In this document: piece by piece, positions 9,522-18,600 of the stretch
Position numbering within the stretch: position 1 is the stretch's first letter
Layout of the letters: every line of letters begins with the position of its first letter
Source: a virus
Reading direction: 5' to 3' (one strand)
Length of the DNA stretch: 64,000 nucleotides
IMG/VR virus record: IMGVR_UViG_3300032236_001859
Span: 152,044 to 216,043 of that record
Program-made: the position numbers and the translations under genes
Notes under the pieces: generated by a model
Told to the model about the DNA's origin: nothing
What the model saw: only the letters and a program-made list of their open reading frames with translations
The model's database searches: none

Positions 9522-10385
9522 TCACTGAGCGTCAAGCCCTGCGACATAGGCGTCCAGCTCGGGACCTGAGATATCAGTTTGTAACACACGATCCCAGAGC
9601 ACACGTACTCCATGGAGATTCCGCTGCGCCGCCGGGGTTTCCCCCTCGATGTCGGCATGTGGGATAAGGGAGTCGAGGAGCTCTGGGTTTGTCTCCTGCG
9701 TCGAGACTATCCAGTTGTGATTTCCTGCAGTGTTGGTATCAAAGGGATGCAGCAAGGTGTAATCGGCGAAGAACAGACTGCGAGGTGCGACCCCCGCGGT
9801 GCCGAGATCCTGAAGCAAAGTCTTCATGGGATCAATGTTGGGGCGCCCAATGATGTTGATCCAAATGTTCGGGGTAATCGCTGCGCATGCCTTGAAGAAG
9901 TCGACTTGATCTCCGGTGATCAGTGATTTACCATCATAGGCATCGTGAAGAATAAAGTCGTAGTGGTACCTATCACGTGGGCACCTCGCGATAAGGGGAA
10001 TCAAGGCGAGGGCGTCCGCGGTGAAAACACGGAGCCGGCCGGATTCAATGGCGGCGTTGACCTCAGGGAACCCTTGCTTGCACAGGTGTACCGCGACAGG
10101 ATCGATCTCGATGACGTCGAGGCGAACCCCGGGGAAATTGGCGAGTACCGCGATGGCGCCGGCACCACTACCCAGGCCGACCATGAGCCCCCTGCCATTG
10201 TGGTTCATTACCGCTGCGGCCAGCCATCCCGCGGTGTACGGAGACGCCGAGACCACCCCAGGCCCCCCGTGTTCAGATGGGGGCTCCAGAAATGAGGCGC
10301 CCTGGACCTGCCCATTGATTCGGAGCTGCCGGGCACCATGGACGTCGACGACATCGACGACTCCGAACATGCCCTGAGCCATCAT
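9522..10385 (-). CDS. Spermidine-synthase-fold SAM-dependent protein
   Basis: 287 aa. Residues 69-76 (VGLGSGAG) form the Gly-rich nucleotide loop, 91-96 (VIEIDP) the acidic strand that binds the ribose, and 143-152 (DFILHDAYDG) the strand-4 motif seen in spermidine synthases and related aminopropyl- or methyltransferases. The N-terminus (FGVVDVVDVHGARQLRING) fits the beta domain of that fold. The start overlaps the 431-aa gene stop by ATGA. Substrate unknown. Phage copies are uncommon within structural blocks; it could modify host polyamines, DNA or a virion protein, none of which is shown here. Confidence 0.7.
   Translation of the reverse strand: MMAQGMFGVVDVVDVHGARQLRINGQVQGASFLEPPSEHGGPGVVSASPYTAGWLAAAVMNHNGRGLMVGLGSGAGAIAVLANFPGVRLDVIEIDPVAVHLCKQGFPEVNAAIESGRLRVFTADALALIPLIARCPRDRYHYDFILHDAYDGKSLITGDQVDFFKACAAITPNIWINIIGRPNIDPMKTLLQDLGTAGVAPRSLFFADYTLLHPFDTNTAGNHNWIVSTQETNPELLDSLIPHADIEGETPAAQRNLHGVRVLWDRVLQTDISGPELDAYVAGLDAQ
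9691..9707. repeat. GTCTC/GAGAC inverted-repeat element, copy A
   Basis: Seventeen bases, GTCTC-CTGCGTC-GAGAC, inside the methyltransferase-like gene, where the minus strand encodes IVSTQET. It differs by one base from the copy at 45993 and, in reverse complement, from those at 40249 and 54861. The reading frame differs between copies. Confidence 0.55.
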
Positions 10386-11677
10386 GCCGGCTGGAGTTCG
10401 GGATGAGAGTGATCTGCAGGGGCATATCGTATGCGTGGCCCTGCACTGCGTGGTGCGCGTGGAGCCCGCGTAGGCGCTGGTGCTTCGTCTTCGTCAGACA
10501 TCGACTTGTACAACAAATAGCCAAGCCCGAGTACGGCGGCACCCCCCGCGCTGTACTTCAGAATCTTCACGGCCTCTGGGGATGTGACGAAATCAGTTAC
10601 CTTCTTGAAGGATTTGGAAATATCGTCGACCGACTTCGCAGTGTCTTTTACGCCGGAACCCAAGTTGGTTACCGCGTCGGATGCCTTGTCAGCAGAGCTG
10701 GTAACTTTAGACACTGAACTATCGATATTCTTCAAAGTGGACCCAGCGTCCTGAGTCAAACTCTGGACACCTCCGAGGGCACCAGTCAATGCCTTCATCG
10801 CCGGAGTGGTTTCATTGGCAGCATTAGCCACAGCACCCGCGCCCTGTTCAACTGACTTCGCAGCACCAGCAGCGGATTGCCCGACCTCGTCCACATTCTT
10901 ACGAAGAGACTTGACCCCCTCGGAGACATCCTGGCCGACCTGCTTAACTGTGCCAGTAGACGTATTGACTACATCCCGAACACCTTGATCAACTGCCGAA
11001 AGTAGACCTGGCTTTCCATCTTTGTCTTGTAGTTTCTCTTTTGTTGTCCCTGCGATGTCGTTCGCCTTGCCTAGTAAACCGGCACCATAACTTGCAGCCT
11101 CTACGCCTGCGGCAGCAGCACCTAACCCTAGTTTTTGCTTGACGACATCATTTATCCACGTGTCCTGGCGGGCACGTGATGCCAGAGGCGACAAGACTGC
11201 GTGGGCAAGCTCTGGGTCTGCAGAGGAAACAGTTTCAACCCTATTAGTGGTGGGGGAGTGAAAACTGAACTCATGTGCACCTGTCTGTGGGTTTAACTTC
11301 CACAGTGGAGATCTTGATAAATCCATTTTGCCCTCAGCGGCATCTCGGAGATGCCGTTGCGCCAACCCAAAATCCTTACCACTCATCCCATGGCGAGTTG
11401 ACTTGGTAGCCAGGGATCCCCCAAGGATCCCTGCTATTCCGGCTTCACTCCCGGCCCCGATTGGATCCTGCCCCGCAGCAGTAGCGCCTGCGTAGGTTGC
11501 ACCGGCTACAGGTAACCCCACTAACAGCGGCGCCGGGGTCCTCCCCACCAATGCACGTGCACCGGTAAGTGCAGGTGATACCCCTGATGACAGCGCATCC
11601 ATTGCTCCGATGAGCCCCCTGCGATCTGCGGCTACCTTTTTAGTCAGATAAAAAAGCATGATCTGAGCTGGACTCAT
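10382..11677 (-). CDS. 431-aa membrane-anchored coiled-coil protein
   Basis: Not recognised. The N-terminus has Gly/Ala hydrophobic stretches (LLVGLPVAGATYAGATAAG and a GIAGILGG segment). Residues about 200-360 are a long heptad-like, Ser/Val/Asp-rich helical region. A hydrophobic helix at about 374-391 (AGGAAVLGLGYLLYK) is followed by SMSDEDE and a Pro/Arg tail. The hydrophobic-helix-plus-acidic-tail ending recurs in the proteins at 24050 and 45155. It overlaps both neighbours by ATGA. A virion-internal protein entering the host envelope is a guess from this architecture. Confidence 0.75.
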   Translation of the reverse strand: MSPAQIMLFYLTKKVAADRRGLIGAMDALSSGVSPALTGARALVGRTPAPLLVGLPVAGATYAGATAAGQDPIGAGSEAGIAGILGGSLATKSTRHGMSGKDFGLAQRHLRDAAEGKMDLSRSPLWKLNPQTGAHEFSFHSPTTNRVETVSSADPELAHAVLSPLASRARQDTWINDVVKQKLGLGAAAAGVEAASYGAGLLGKANDIAGTTKEKLQDKDGKPGLLSAVDQGVRDVVNTSTGTVKQVGQDVSEGVKSLRKNVDEVGQSAAGAAKSVEQGAGAVANAANETTPAMKALTGALGGVQSLTQDAGSTLKNIDSSVSKVTSSADKASDAVTNLGSGVKDTAKSVDDISKSFKKVTDFVTSPEAVKILKYSAGGAAVLGLGYLLYKSMSDEDEAPAPTRAPRAPRSAGPRIRYAPADHSHPELQPA

Positions 11678-13761
11678 GACTGGGACTCCTGTGGAGGCAT
11701 CGGTGCAGTCTGTGCGACTTCTTCTGGGTTCTGGATCTCCGGGGTCTCAGGCTTCGCCGCCTTCGACTTCCGGATCGCACGATGGATCACACGTGCCCTG
11801 GCACGATCAAGATTACGGAATGGCTTATTGATGGCTAGACCCATGGATCCGTAGACCTGTTTGAGGACTTGGTCATGGGGGAGCCACTCACCGGGGAAAT
11901 CCGCGGGTGCCTCGCCTTCACCGAGATGAAAGGCGTAGTCGTAGCCGTGGTACCCAGGCTCCGCGACACCCTCATCAGGAAGAACGCGGACGTTGGATGA
12001 GTAAGGTGCAGGGGCCCCCTTACCCTCGGTGGGGAAATGAAACCGACGGTTGCTGTCACGTCGGACCAATACTTTACCTTCGGGATCCAAATAGACGTAC
12101 TCGGTCTTAGGAAGCAGCGCGGCAGCATCTGCCTGCTTCTTCAATGGCATCTCGGTGTGCGTGGCCAGTACGTCATCTCCGACCCCGCCTGTGAAAAACT
12201 CGGTCTCATCAAAGTAGGTGACCCCTGCGGCTTCAGCGGCACCCTCGTCATCGGGGGAGTTACCAACCATGCAGATCACGGGATCCAGAGAGAACGCTTC
12301 TTCGGCGTATTCGATCATCGCTGGAGACGGCTTCCGGCCGGCGTCGTCTTCATCGGTACAGAACACGATGTCGTCGATCTCGGGGAGGAGCTCAAGGGTT
12401 TCATCATTGAAGTCGAGGACATCGGGGAGCGTGTTCGTCCCCATGACACTGCGGTTGGTTACCCCAACGATGCGGACCCCTGCAGCCTTAAACTTCTTGA
12501 GGAGTTCTTTGACCCCTGGTTTGATCTTCTGGGTGGCCTCGAGGCCGGCGTCGTCATCCCATTCGGCGACAACGGTACCATCGAGGTCAACGAGGAGTCC
12601 TGGTGCCGACTCAGGCGTCTTGTCCTGGAACTTATGGGTTCTCATGGACCCCGAGATCTCCGCGGCATGCTTCTCGGCGAGATTGTTGGTGTGCTTGGCC
12701 ATCGTGAAGTCCCCGTTGGTTGGGGAATCCCCGCTGCGGAGGACAACCAGAACTCTGCCATCCGGGAATCTCCGGACTTCATCGAAGTAGTGGCCATGGG
12801 CGGCCTCGAGATCCTGGAGCGCCTTCACGAAGACCTTGGGGTCCTTGGGGGCATAGATGCGACGAAGACTGTTACGGTACAGTGCCCAGCCGTGATGCTG
12901 CCGGGGCACACTGGCGAGTTTCTTACCCTTGAGCTCGGGATCCTTCTTCGCCATGTCCCTGGCGGCCTCGACGAGTTCGAGGCGGACCTCGTTGGCTCTC
13001 TTGGCCCAGTCGTTCTTAGCAATGAGTTCTTTGAGCCTGGTAATCAGCGTAGCAAAGGGGATCACATCGAAATCCTCCCGATCCGGGTGTGTGGTCCCCA
13101 GTTTGCCGTCATGGACCCCAGTGAAGAAATATGTGCGTTCGCCATCGAATGCGGAGTCATCCCAGAAGTCGTTGACCCCACTTGGCCAAATCGATTCTAC
13201 GATCTCACGAGTCTCCGGAGAAATGATCTTGAGATCGGCTTCCTCGATGGCTTCCCGGATCGCGGCGAGTAACGGGGGTTCGCCGTCATCGATGCCGCCA
13301 CCGGGGAACAGGATGTAGTCGCCCTTGTCGATGCCGACGACGCCATCCTTATCGAAGGCGATGAGTTCGGATCTCGGTCGCAGGAGTTGCGATGGGGAAC
13401 CCTCGTGCTTATCGGGAGTGGGTTCGTTCTCAGCGGCTTTCTTGCCGAGACCCCTGGCGAAGCTGTGATCCCTGCGTTGTTTCGCCAAGGCGGCCTCATC
13501 AGGTTCGACATCCTTGGGTTTCGCCGGCAGCATCTTCTTCGCGTTGGTCCACACCTTCTCCGCAGGAGATGGGAGGTCGTGGTCCTCTGAGGTCCCCCTG
13601 CAGTCGCCACCACTGAACAGTTCAAGAAAGGTTTTGCCCTCGACCATGTGGGCATTGGTTGCCTTGACAGGATTCCCACCCGTTGGCGTCGCCACAGGTG
13701 TGTTGGTCACGGGGCGATCACTACCCCGCCCCGGAGATGGAATCTTGGTCTCCGCTCGCAT
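11674..13761 (-). CDS. NUDIX hydrolase - HAD phosphatase fusion protein
   Basis: 695 aa. A NUDIX box spans about 155-176: GGIDDGE, seven residues, then REAIEEADL; the usual glycine near the end of the box is Asp. A HAD phosphatase follows: DLDGT at 392-396 (motif I, nucleophile and acid-base Asp), TN at 435-436 (motif II), K477 in RKPSP (motif III) and GNSPDD at 500-505 (motif IV). Between them lies an unassigned domain (285-375) and after them another (about 548-655, with RRFHFPTEGKG). GGAGG-type ribosome-binding site in the upstream gene end; TGATG junction. NUDIX enzymes cleave nucleoside diphosphate derivatives and HAD enzymes of this type remove phosphates, so sequential action on one nucleotide or sugar nucleotide is possible. 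Confidence 0.85.
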   Translation of the reverse strand: MRAETKIPSPGRGSDRPVTNTPVATPTGGNPVKATNAHMVEGKTFLELFSGGDCRGTSEDHDLPSPAEKVWTNAKKMLPAKPKDVEPDEAALAKQRRDHSFARGLGKKAAENEPTPDKHEGSPSQLLRPRSELIAFDKDGVVGIDKGDYILFPGGGIDDGEPPLLAAIREAIEEADLKIISPETREIVESIWPSGVNDFWDDSAFDGERTYFFTGVHDGKLGTTHPDREDFDVIPFATLITRLKELIAKNDWAKRANEVRLELVEAARDMAKKDPELKGKKLASVPRQHHGWALYRNSLRRIYAPKDPKVFVKALQDLEAAHGHYFDEVRRFPDGRVLVVLRSGDSPTNGDFTMAKHTNNLAEKHAAEISGSMRTHKFQDKTPESAPGLLVDLDGTVVAEWDDDAGLEATQKIKPGVKELLKKFKAAGVRIVGVTNRSVMGTNTLPDVLDFNDETLELLPEIDDIVFCTDEDDAGRKPSPAMIEYAEEAFSLDPVICMVGNSPDDEGAAEAAGVTYFDETEFFTGGVGDDVLATHTEMPLKKQADAAALLPKTEYVYLDPEGKVLVRRDSNRRFHFPTEGKGAPAPYSSNVRVLPDEGVAEPGYHGYDYAFHLGEGEAPADFPGEWLPHDQVLKQVYGSMGLAINKPFRNLDRARARVIHRAIRKSKAAKPETPEIQNPEEVAQTAPMPPQESQS

Positions 13762-14483
13762 CAGATACCTCCGAGATACCGGATCGCATAGGCTCCGAGT
13801 CTGCGGAGTTCAACTGCTGTCTTGGGAAGATTGGGGCCCATGCCATAGCTGGCACCAGTGGACTGGGTTGGCGGGCTACCGGGCTGACCACTGGCCGTGG
13901 ATGTCATGGGCTGCGCCTGGGCGACACCCCCGGTGCCCGTGCCGGGGTTGGATCCCGGGATGCCACCGACTTGACCACCAGGTGGGATAATGGTCTTTGA
14001 GCGATGCTGGGGGTCCACGGCGAGATCACCAGGGCCCTGGTTCTGTTGAACCCCTATGGCACCCGGTGCGGGTCGTGCGCTCACATTGGGAGTCGACGAG
14101 GCCCGGTTGGGGGGTTGTGGGACACCGCCAGCAACCGCCTTCTTCTCCAACTTCTCAGATTCCGTGTAATACCTGGGATTCTTGGCGAGATGATCGATCG
14201 AGAGTTCTTTCCGGGCCTCAAGATTGGGAGTGTGTTCACCCTCTTCCTTGATCCCCTTGGCGAGTTCCTTGACACTCAGCTTGCCATGCGGGGGTGTCGT
14301 GCCCCCAAGGATGGCAGCTGCATGCTTGCCGATGCCGAGCTCCCAGGACTCCTTCTTCCAGTTCTTGTGGTCACGCTTCTGCTTCGCGGCGGTTGCGTAA
14401 AACACGCGTTCGGCCTTTTCCTTACTGCCGTAGGTGTCTTCCATGGAGTTCAGAACTTTCTTGGCATCACCGACAATAGGCAT
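13761..14483 (-). CDS. Unknown 240-aa protein with an N-terminal YG-x-YA motif
   Basis: The first 35 residues (KVLNSMEDTYGSKEKAERVF then YATAAKQKR) resemble a short helical motif common in phage and environmental viral proteins of unknown role. The rest is Pro/Gly/Gln-rich and likely disordered. AGGAGCCCAAG precedes the ATG. It sits in the block ahead of the NUDIX-HAD gene. A small structural or scaffold role would fit, without direct evidence. Confidence 0.7.
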   Translation of the reverse strand: MPIVGDAKKVLNSMEDTYGSKEKAERVFYATAAKQKRDHKNWKKESWELGIGKHAAAILGGTTPPHGKLSVKELAKGIKEEGEHTPNLEARKELSIDHLAKNPRYYTESEKLEKKAVAGGVPQPPNRASSTPNVSARPAPGAIGVQQNQGPGDLAVDPQHRSKTIIPPGGQVGGIPGSNPGTGTGGVAQAQPMTSTASGQPGSPPTQSTGASYGMGPNLPKTAVELRRLGAYAIRYLGGI

Positions 14484-14514
14484 CTTGGGCTCCTGCGTGG
14501 ACCACGCGATGAGA

Positions 14515-14925
14515 TCACATCATAACGGACAAAATGCTGAGGACACTGCCGGGGATCGCATTGACGTCGAGTTTGAGATCCTCTTCAGTCAACTTGGTGA
14601 TCGCGACTTCAGTCTCGATGTCCAAGATGGTTTCACGTTCCGCGTTGTACTCAGCCACTTTTTCCTGGGGGATCATTTTGTCAGTGGTGCCCTCTTTGGG
14701 CACCGCGTACTGACGGATTACAGCATCGATAGACTTCTCGACGACTTCGGCGAGGGGGCGTAAGACACTCAGGTTCTTGCCAATCTTGAAACGAGTCGAA
14801 CCCGAGAACTCATAGTTCTTCAGGTAGACTTGAGTTTTACCCTCAACGGTAATAGGGGTCGGGACTCCATCGAGAGCAGTCAGGGCCTGACGGAGTTCGA
14901 CGACTGCACGGTTGGTAAGTTTCAT
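14515..14925 (-). CDS. Unknown 136-aa helical phage protein
   Basis: Starts MKLTNRAVVELRQAL with GAGGATCCCGGT upstream. It is mostly helical and reminiscent in length and layout of the small tail-region proteins grouped as DUF1617-like (N-terminal KLTN, a middle FKIGKNLS..L segment, C-terminal acidic helix). That link is a weak pattern match. The 90-base gap upstream holds a short GC hairpin (GCGAG-CTCA-CTCGC) just before the ribosome-binding site. Confidence 0.7.
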   Translation of the reverse strand: MKLTNRAVVELRQALTALDGVPTPITVEGKTQVYLKNYEFSGSTRFKIGKNLSVLRPLAEVVEKSIDAVIRQYAVPKEGTTDKMIPQEKVAEYNAERETILDIETEVAITKLTEEDLKLDVNAIPGSVLSILSVMM

Positions 14926-15015
14926 ACCGGGATCCTCTTTTCACGCGAGTGAGCTCGCGATCTGGGTGGGTGTTTAAGGCGCAGCAGGATTATGTCGCCG
15001 TGTTGATATGGGCAA

Positions 15016-15600
15016 CTAGCCCGTGGGGGCCATGAGGGCCATAAGAGCGTTGGCGAGCCTGTTGGCTTCGGTTTCGAGACGCGAGGCCTCTCCCTCGGCG
15101 ACACGTAGGGCCTCCTCGGCAGCGGCGTGCTCGGGGTCATCGGGTAGACTCTCGAAGACGCTGGTGAGTCGAACGACTTCCGCGGCAGCGGCACGGGAAG
15201 CCTCCGAAGCCGCCTTGAGGGCCTCCGCGGTATTCGCGAGGTCAGCCTTACGGGTCTCGCTGATATCACGGAGTTCCTGCATGTGGCGGGCCAGGCTGTA
15301 GATGTGGGTATGAATGGCCCCCACAGTTGTCATCCCAATGATTGAGTCATCGATCAGACTTCTCAACTTCACGGGCTCATTGGGATCCGTGGGGACATGC
15401 ACCAGTGGGGGGTAGTGGTTGCCAAGTGACTTCTCGACATACTCCCCTTTGACGAGGACCAAGGCGACTTCTTCTTCGTGCATCGTCGCACTAGGCACTC
15501 CATCAACTGGGTTGCTATTATTGTTATGCCAGACCCGTCGGCGTGGCACCCCGGGCTCAGTGTTCGGGGCATAGTTGGGTACCTGATATGATGCTGGCAT
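15016..15600 (-). CDS. Unknown 194-aa protein with C-terminal coiled coil
   Basis: The N-terminal 60 residues are extended (PRRRVWHNNNSNPVDG, then a valine-rich strand EEVALVLVKGEYV). Residues about 100-190 are an Ala/Glu/Arg-rich coiled coil. It lies directly after the 1800-aa fibre gene, so a fibre-associated connector or trimerising protein is plausible. No family recognised. Ribosome-binding site GGAAGTGAGC. Confidence 0.7.
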   Translation of the reverse strand: MPASYQVPNYAPNTEPGVPRRRVWHNNNSNPVDGVPSATMHEEEVALVLVKGEYVEKSLGNHYPPLVHVPTDPNEPVKLRSLIDDSIIGMTTVGAIHTHIYSLARHMQELRDISETRKADLANTAEALKAASEASRAAAAEVVRLTSVFESLPDDPEHAAAEEALRVAEGEASRLETEANRLANALMALMAPTG

Positions 15601-15625
15601 GGTATGCTCACTTCCTGTGTTCGGC

Positions 15626-18600
15626 TCATTGTGCAGTCAGGGTGACGTCGTTGCCGTCGCCCCCAACATACGAAATCGTGAAGTTCCGTACAGTGCCTGT
15701 GCTGGCAACGGTGGCTCCTTCGGGGAGCCCGTTGAATACGCCAGTTACTGGTCCCGCGGATTGTCTGTCAATGATCGTGAAGACCTTTCCGACCGCAGGG
15801 GAGTACCCCAACCGAATCGAAAGTGTGGCATTGTTGAGAACAACGCCATCTCCGGTACTCGGGATCACGAGCTGATCATACTGGGTGCCCGCGGCATCCC
15901 CGTTGAGATCCAGGATCACCGTGGCGCCTGAGTTATTCAGATTCAAAGACTTCATGCTGAGTGCTGCAGTGGCCACGGGAGTCCCAGGACTCATGGTCCC
16001 AGAGGTCACGGTGACCACGGAGTTGAGGACCCCGGAACCCCCCAGCGTGGTCCCAGCACCAACATTGAATGCTGCGAAGTCTGGCCTCACGCCTTCATCG
16101 TTGTCATTGTGGTTATACAGTAGAGTGCCCTCGACAAGGCTCCACGTAAATGATCCCCTTGCGGAAGTCCCATCGGTATGCGTGTAATCGGCCTCCGCGA
16201 TGACCAGTGTACCCGCACCAACCTTGATCAGAGTCGTGGCTCCAGTTCTCTTGCGAACCATGGTCAGACAACTCTGACCACCTGAGTCTCCCCATGTCGG
16301 GCAGAAGATGACCTCACGGGTTTCCGTACTCCCCAACACCATGGTATCCCCGGCGTGGCGAACAAACATCTTGAGGACCTGATTGTCGGTGTCTGCATTG
16401 GCGTGGATGTTGATGTCACCACCAAACATTCCTGCCAGGGTTTGTCCCGCTGCGTATTTCGGTGACCCCAGGAGCGTGGCCAAGTTGCTGCCTGATCCGG
16501 CATCGCTGGATGCCCCGAGGACACCACCGATCTGCTTGTTCAATGTGGGGTCCGCGGTACCCAGTGATCCAATGAGGAAACTCTTGCCCTCTGGGATCTG
16601 ATACGTGGTCCCTGCCCCTGAAGTCGCCGTGAGCAGGAACCCAAAATGTGCGGTGTGGTCAACTGTATCCGTGGCACGATGGACTGCGGAGATATACCCG
16701 GGACCCACGGCACCGGGGAGGAAGCTGTTGACTCCTGAGAAACGGATGAACCCAAGGGCGCCTTGCGTGGCTGTACCCACTGGGAGCACTGTGGGGTAGA
16801 CGCCGAAAAGACCAAGGGTCAGACCCCCGTATCCATTGACCAGATTTTGCTTTAGACTGGAAGTCCCATAGTTCGACGCTGCTGTGCCTCCAAAAGGAGC
16901 AGTTGGAATCCCTGACATCGAGTACGTGCCAGATAACACGAGTTCTGTGATCGCGTTATCACCTGTGGCGTAGCCTTGAAATATCACACTACTGCTACCG
17001 ACAAACATGCCTGATAGCGTTGCGCGGGTTCCACCTGATGTACTAAGCCCAGGTCCGAGACTCCAAACCGTGAGACCAAGTGGCCCAAGCAGTGAGAAAT
17101 TATTGGGATACACGGAATCGGAAATCGACGCAGTATCCAGTAAGAGATTTCCCCCCTTACCTCCAGTGACAATGGGGCCGGTCCCCGCGGATGCCCCTTT
17201 TGCCAAGCGAAGATTGATAGCCCCAGCCTGTGCCCCAGACTCCTGTAGGGCGAATCCACCACTCCACGCAGAGTTATCCCCACTAAGAATCAACAGGCTG
17301 TAGTCACCACCTTGACCATAAGAATTGACGTGTCTTATGGAACCTGCTCCACTTATGGTACCAGATAGTTCCACTCTTCCAGTCATATTAACTGGATTAA
17401 CTGCTAAGGGGCCGTGGAGCGTTACGCTGCCCTGTATTACTGCACCGGTTCCCGCAGAGTTGGGTGTTCCGATATACCCCCCTGCAGCACCGACAACGAT
17501 ATTCGTATTGGAATAAATATCCAGTGCATGGCTGAAAAAGAGCACACCTCCCATTAGATAGATTGTGCGGGGGGCAGTGAGACCCCCAAGACTACCACTG
17601 GCGCCTGCCGTCAAGGTTCCAGCAAGAATGTAAATATCCCCTATGGCGTTATTCGCGTTACTTAGGGTAACCGTGTTAGCCAAAAACTTAGTAAATGCGT
17701 AGCCGCCCGTGATCTGTGACGCGATGATAAAACTGTTCTGATGACTCCCCACTATTAGATCCAGTCCGTTGCCTGTTGTAAGTGCTCCGCCCGTGATGGC
17801 TACAACCCCGTTAATCGTACTAGCGATCATGCCACTGGTCACTGTCAAAGTTTTTCCAGTAGCGATTGTTATAGTCCCACTGCCCAGTGTGACTCGAAGA
17901 GAATTGATGGCGACATCATTAGCGATAGTCCCAGTAAGTGTTCCTGCTTTGATGTTTTGGCCTGCGGCCCATAGCGAGCAATCGTTTTGAGACGTGTAGG
18001 CCGGGGGTCCGAAGGTGCCCGATGCCGCGGCGATATAATCACCACCATCAACTCCAGGTACGAAGCCTTGGGTGGCCCCTATCAATAGGGCATTACCTCC
18101 GGCGCCTGAAACACTGCTGCCACCTGCAGTAGTGGGTGCGTTCGTAAAAGAAGGGATAAACCCCGTATTCGTGAATTGGTTGACAACCCCACCAACTGCG
18201 CGAGTGTACCCAGCACCCCCTGCGGTTCCTGTAAATGCCAGATTGACTGATGATGCCTTTATGTTGCTTGAACTAATTGAACTAATCCCGGCCTGGATCG
18301 AAAGACTGTATAGGGTCTGGGAATGCGTGTATGCCCCGGCATCTGGGTAGGGGATGTTGAATGTGCCCCCGCCAGTGGTGCCCCCTAGAATCAGACGCGC
18401 CGATGGATTGATACGATTCGTGACGTTCCTATTGCTCGCCTCGTTATTGGGTATTGTCTCACCACAGTTCAGGGTGCCAGACCCCATGACCGTGATTGGA
18501 AGATTAGCGACTGTTATTCGCCCATAGTTAGCAGCTGTCCCAGGTAACCCTACAGTGGCCCCCAGGTTTATGAGTAGACTGGAAGTCCCTGTTAGGTCTC

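Noticed and set aside
12037-13272. 411-aa open frame on the plus strand
   Set aside because: It lies antisense over the NUDIX-HAD gene, whose motifs are clear; its composition is that of a high-GC shadow frame.
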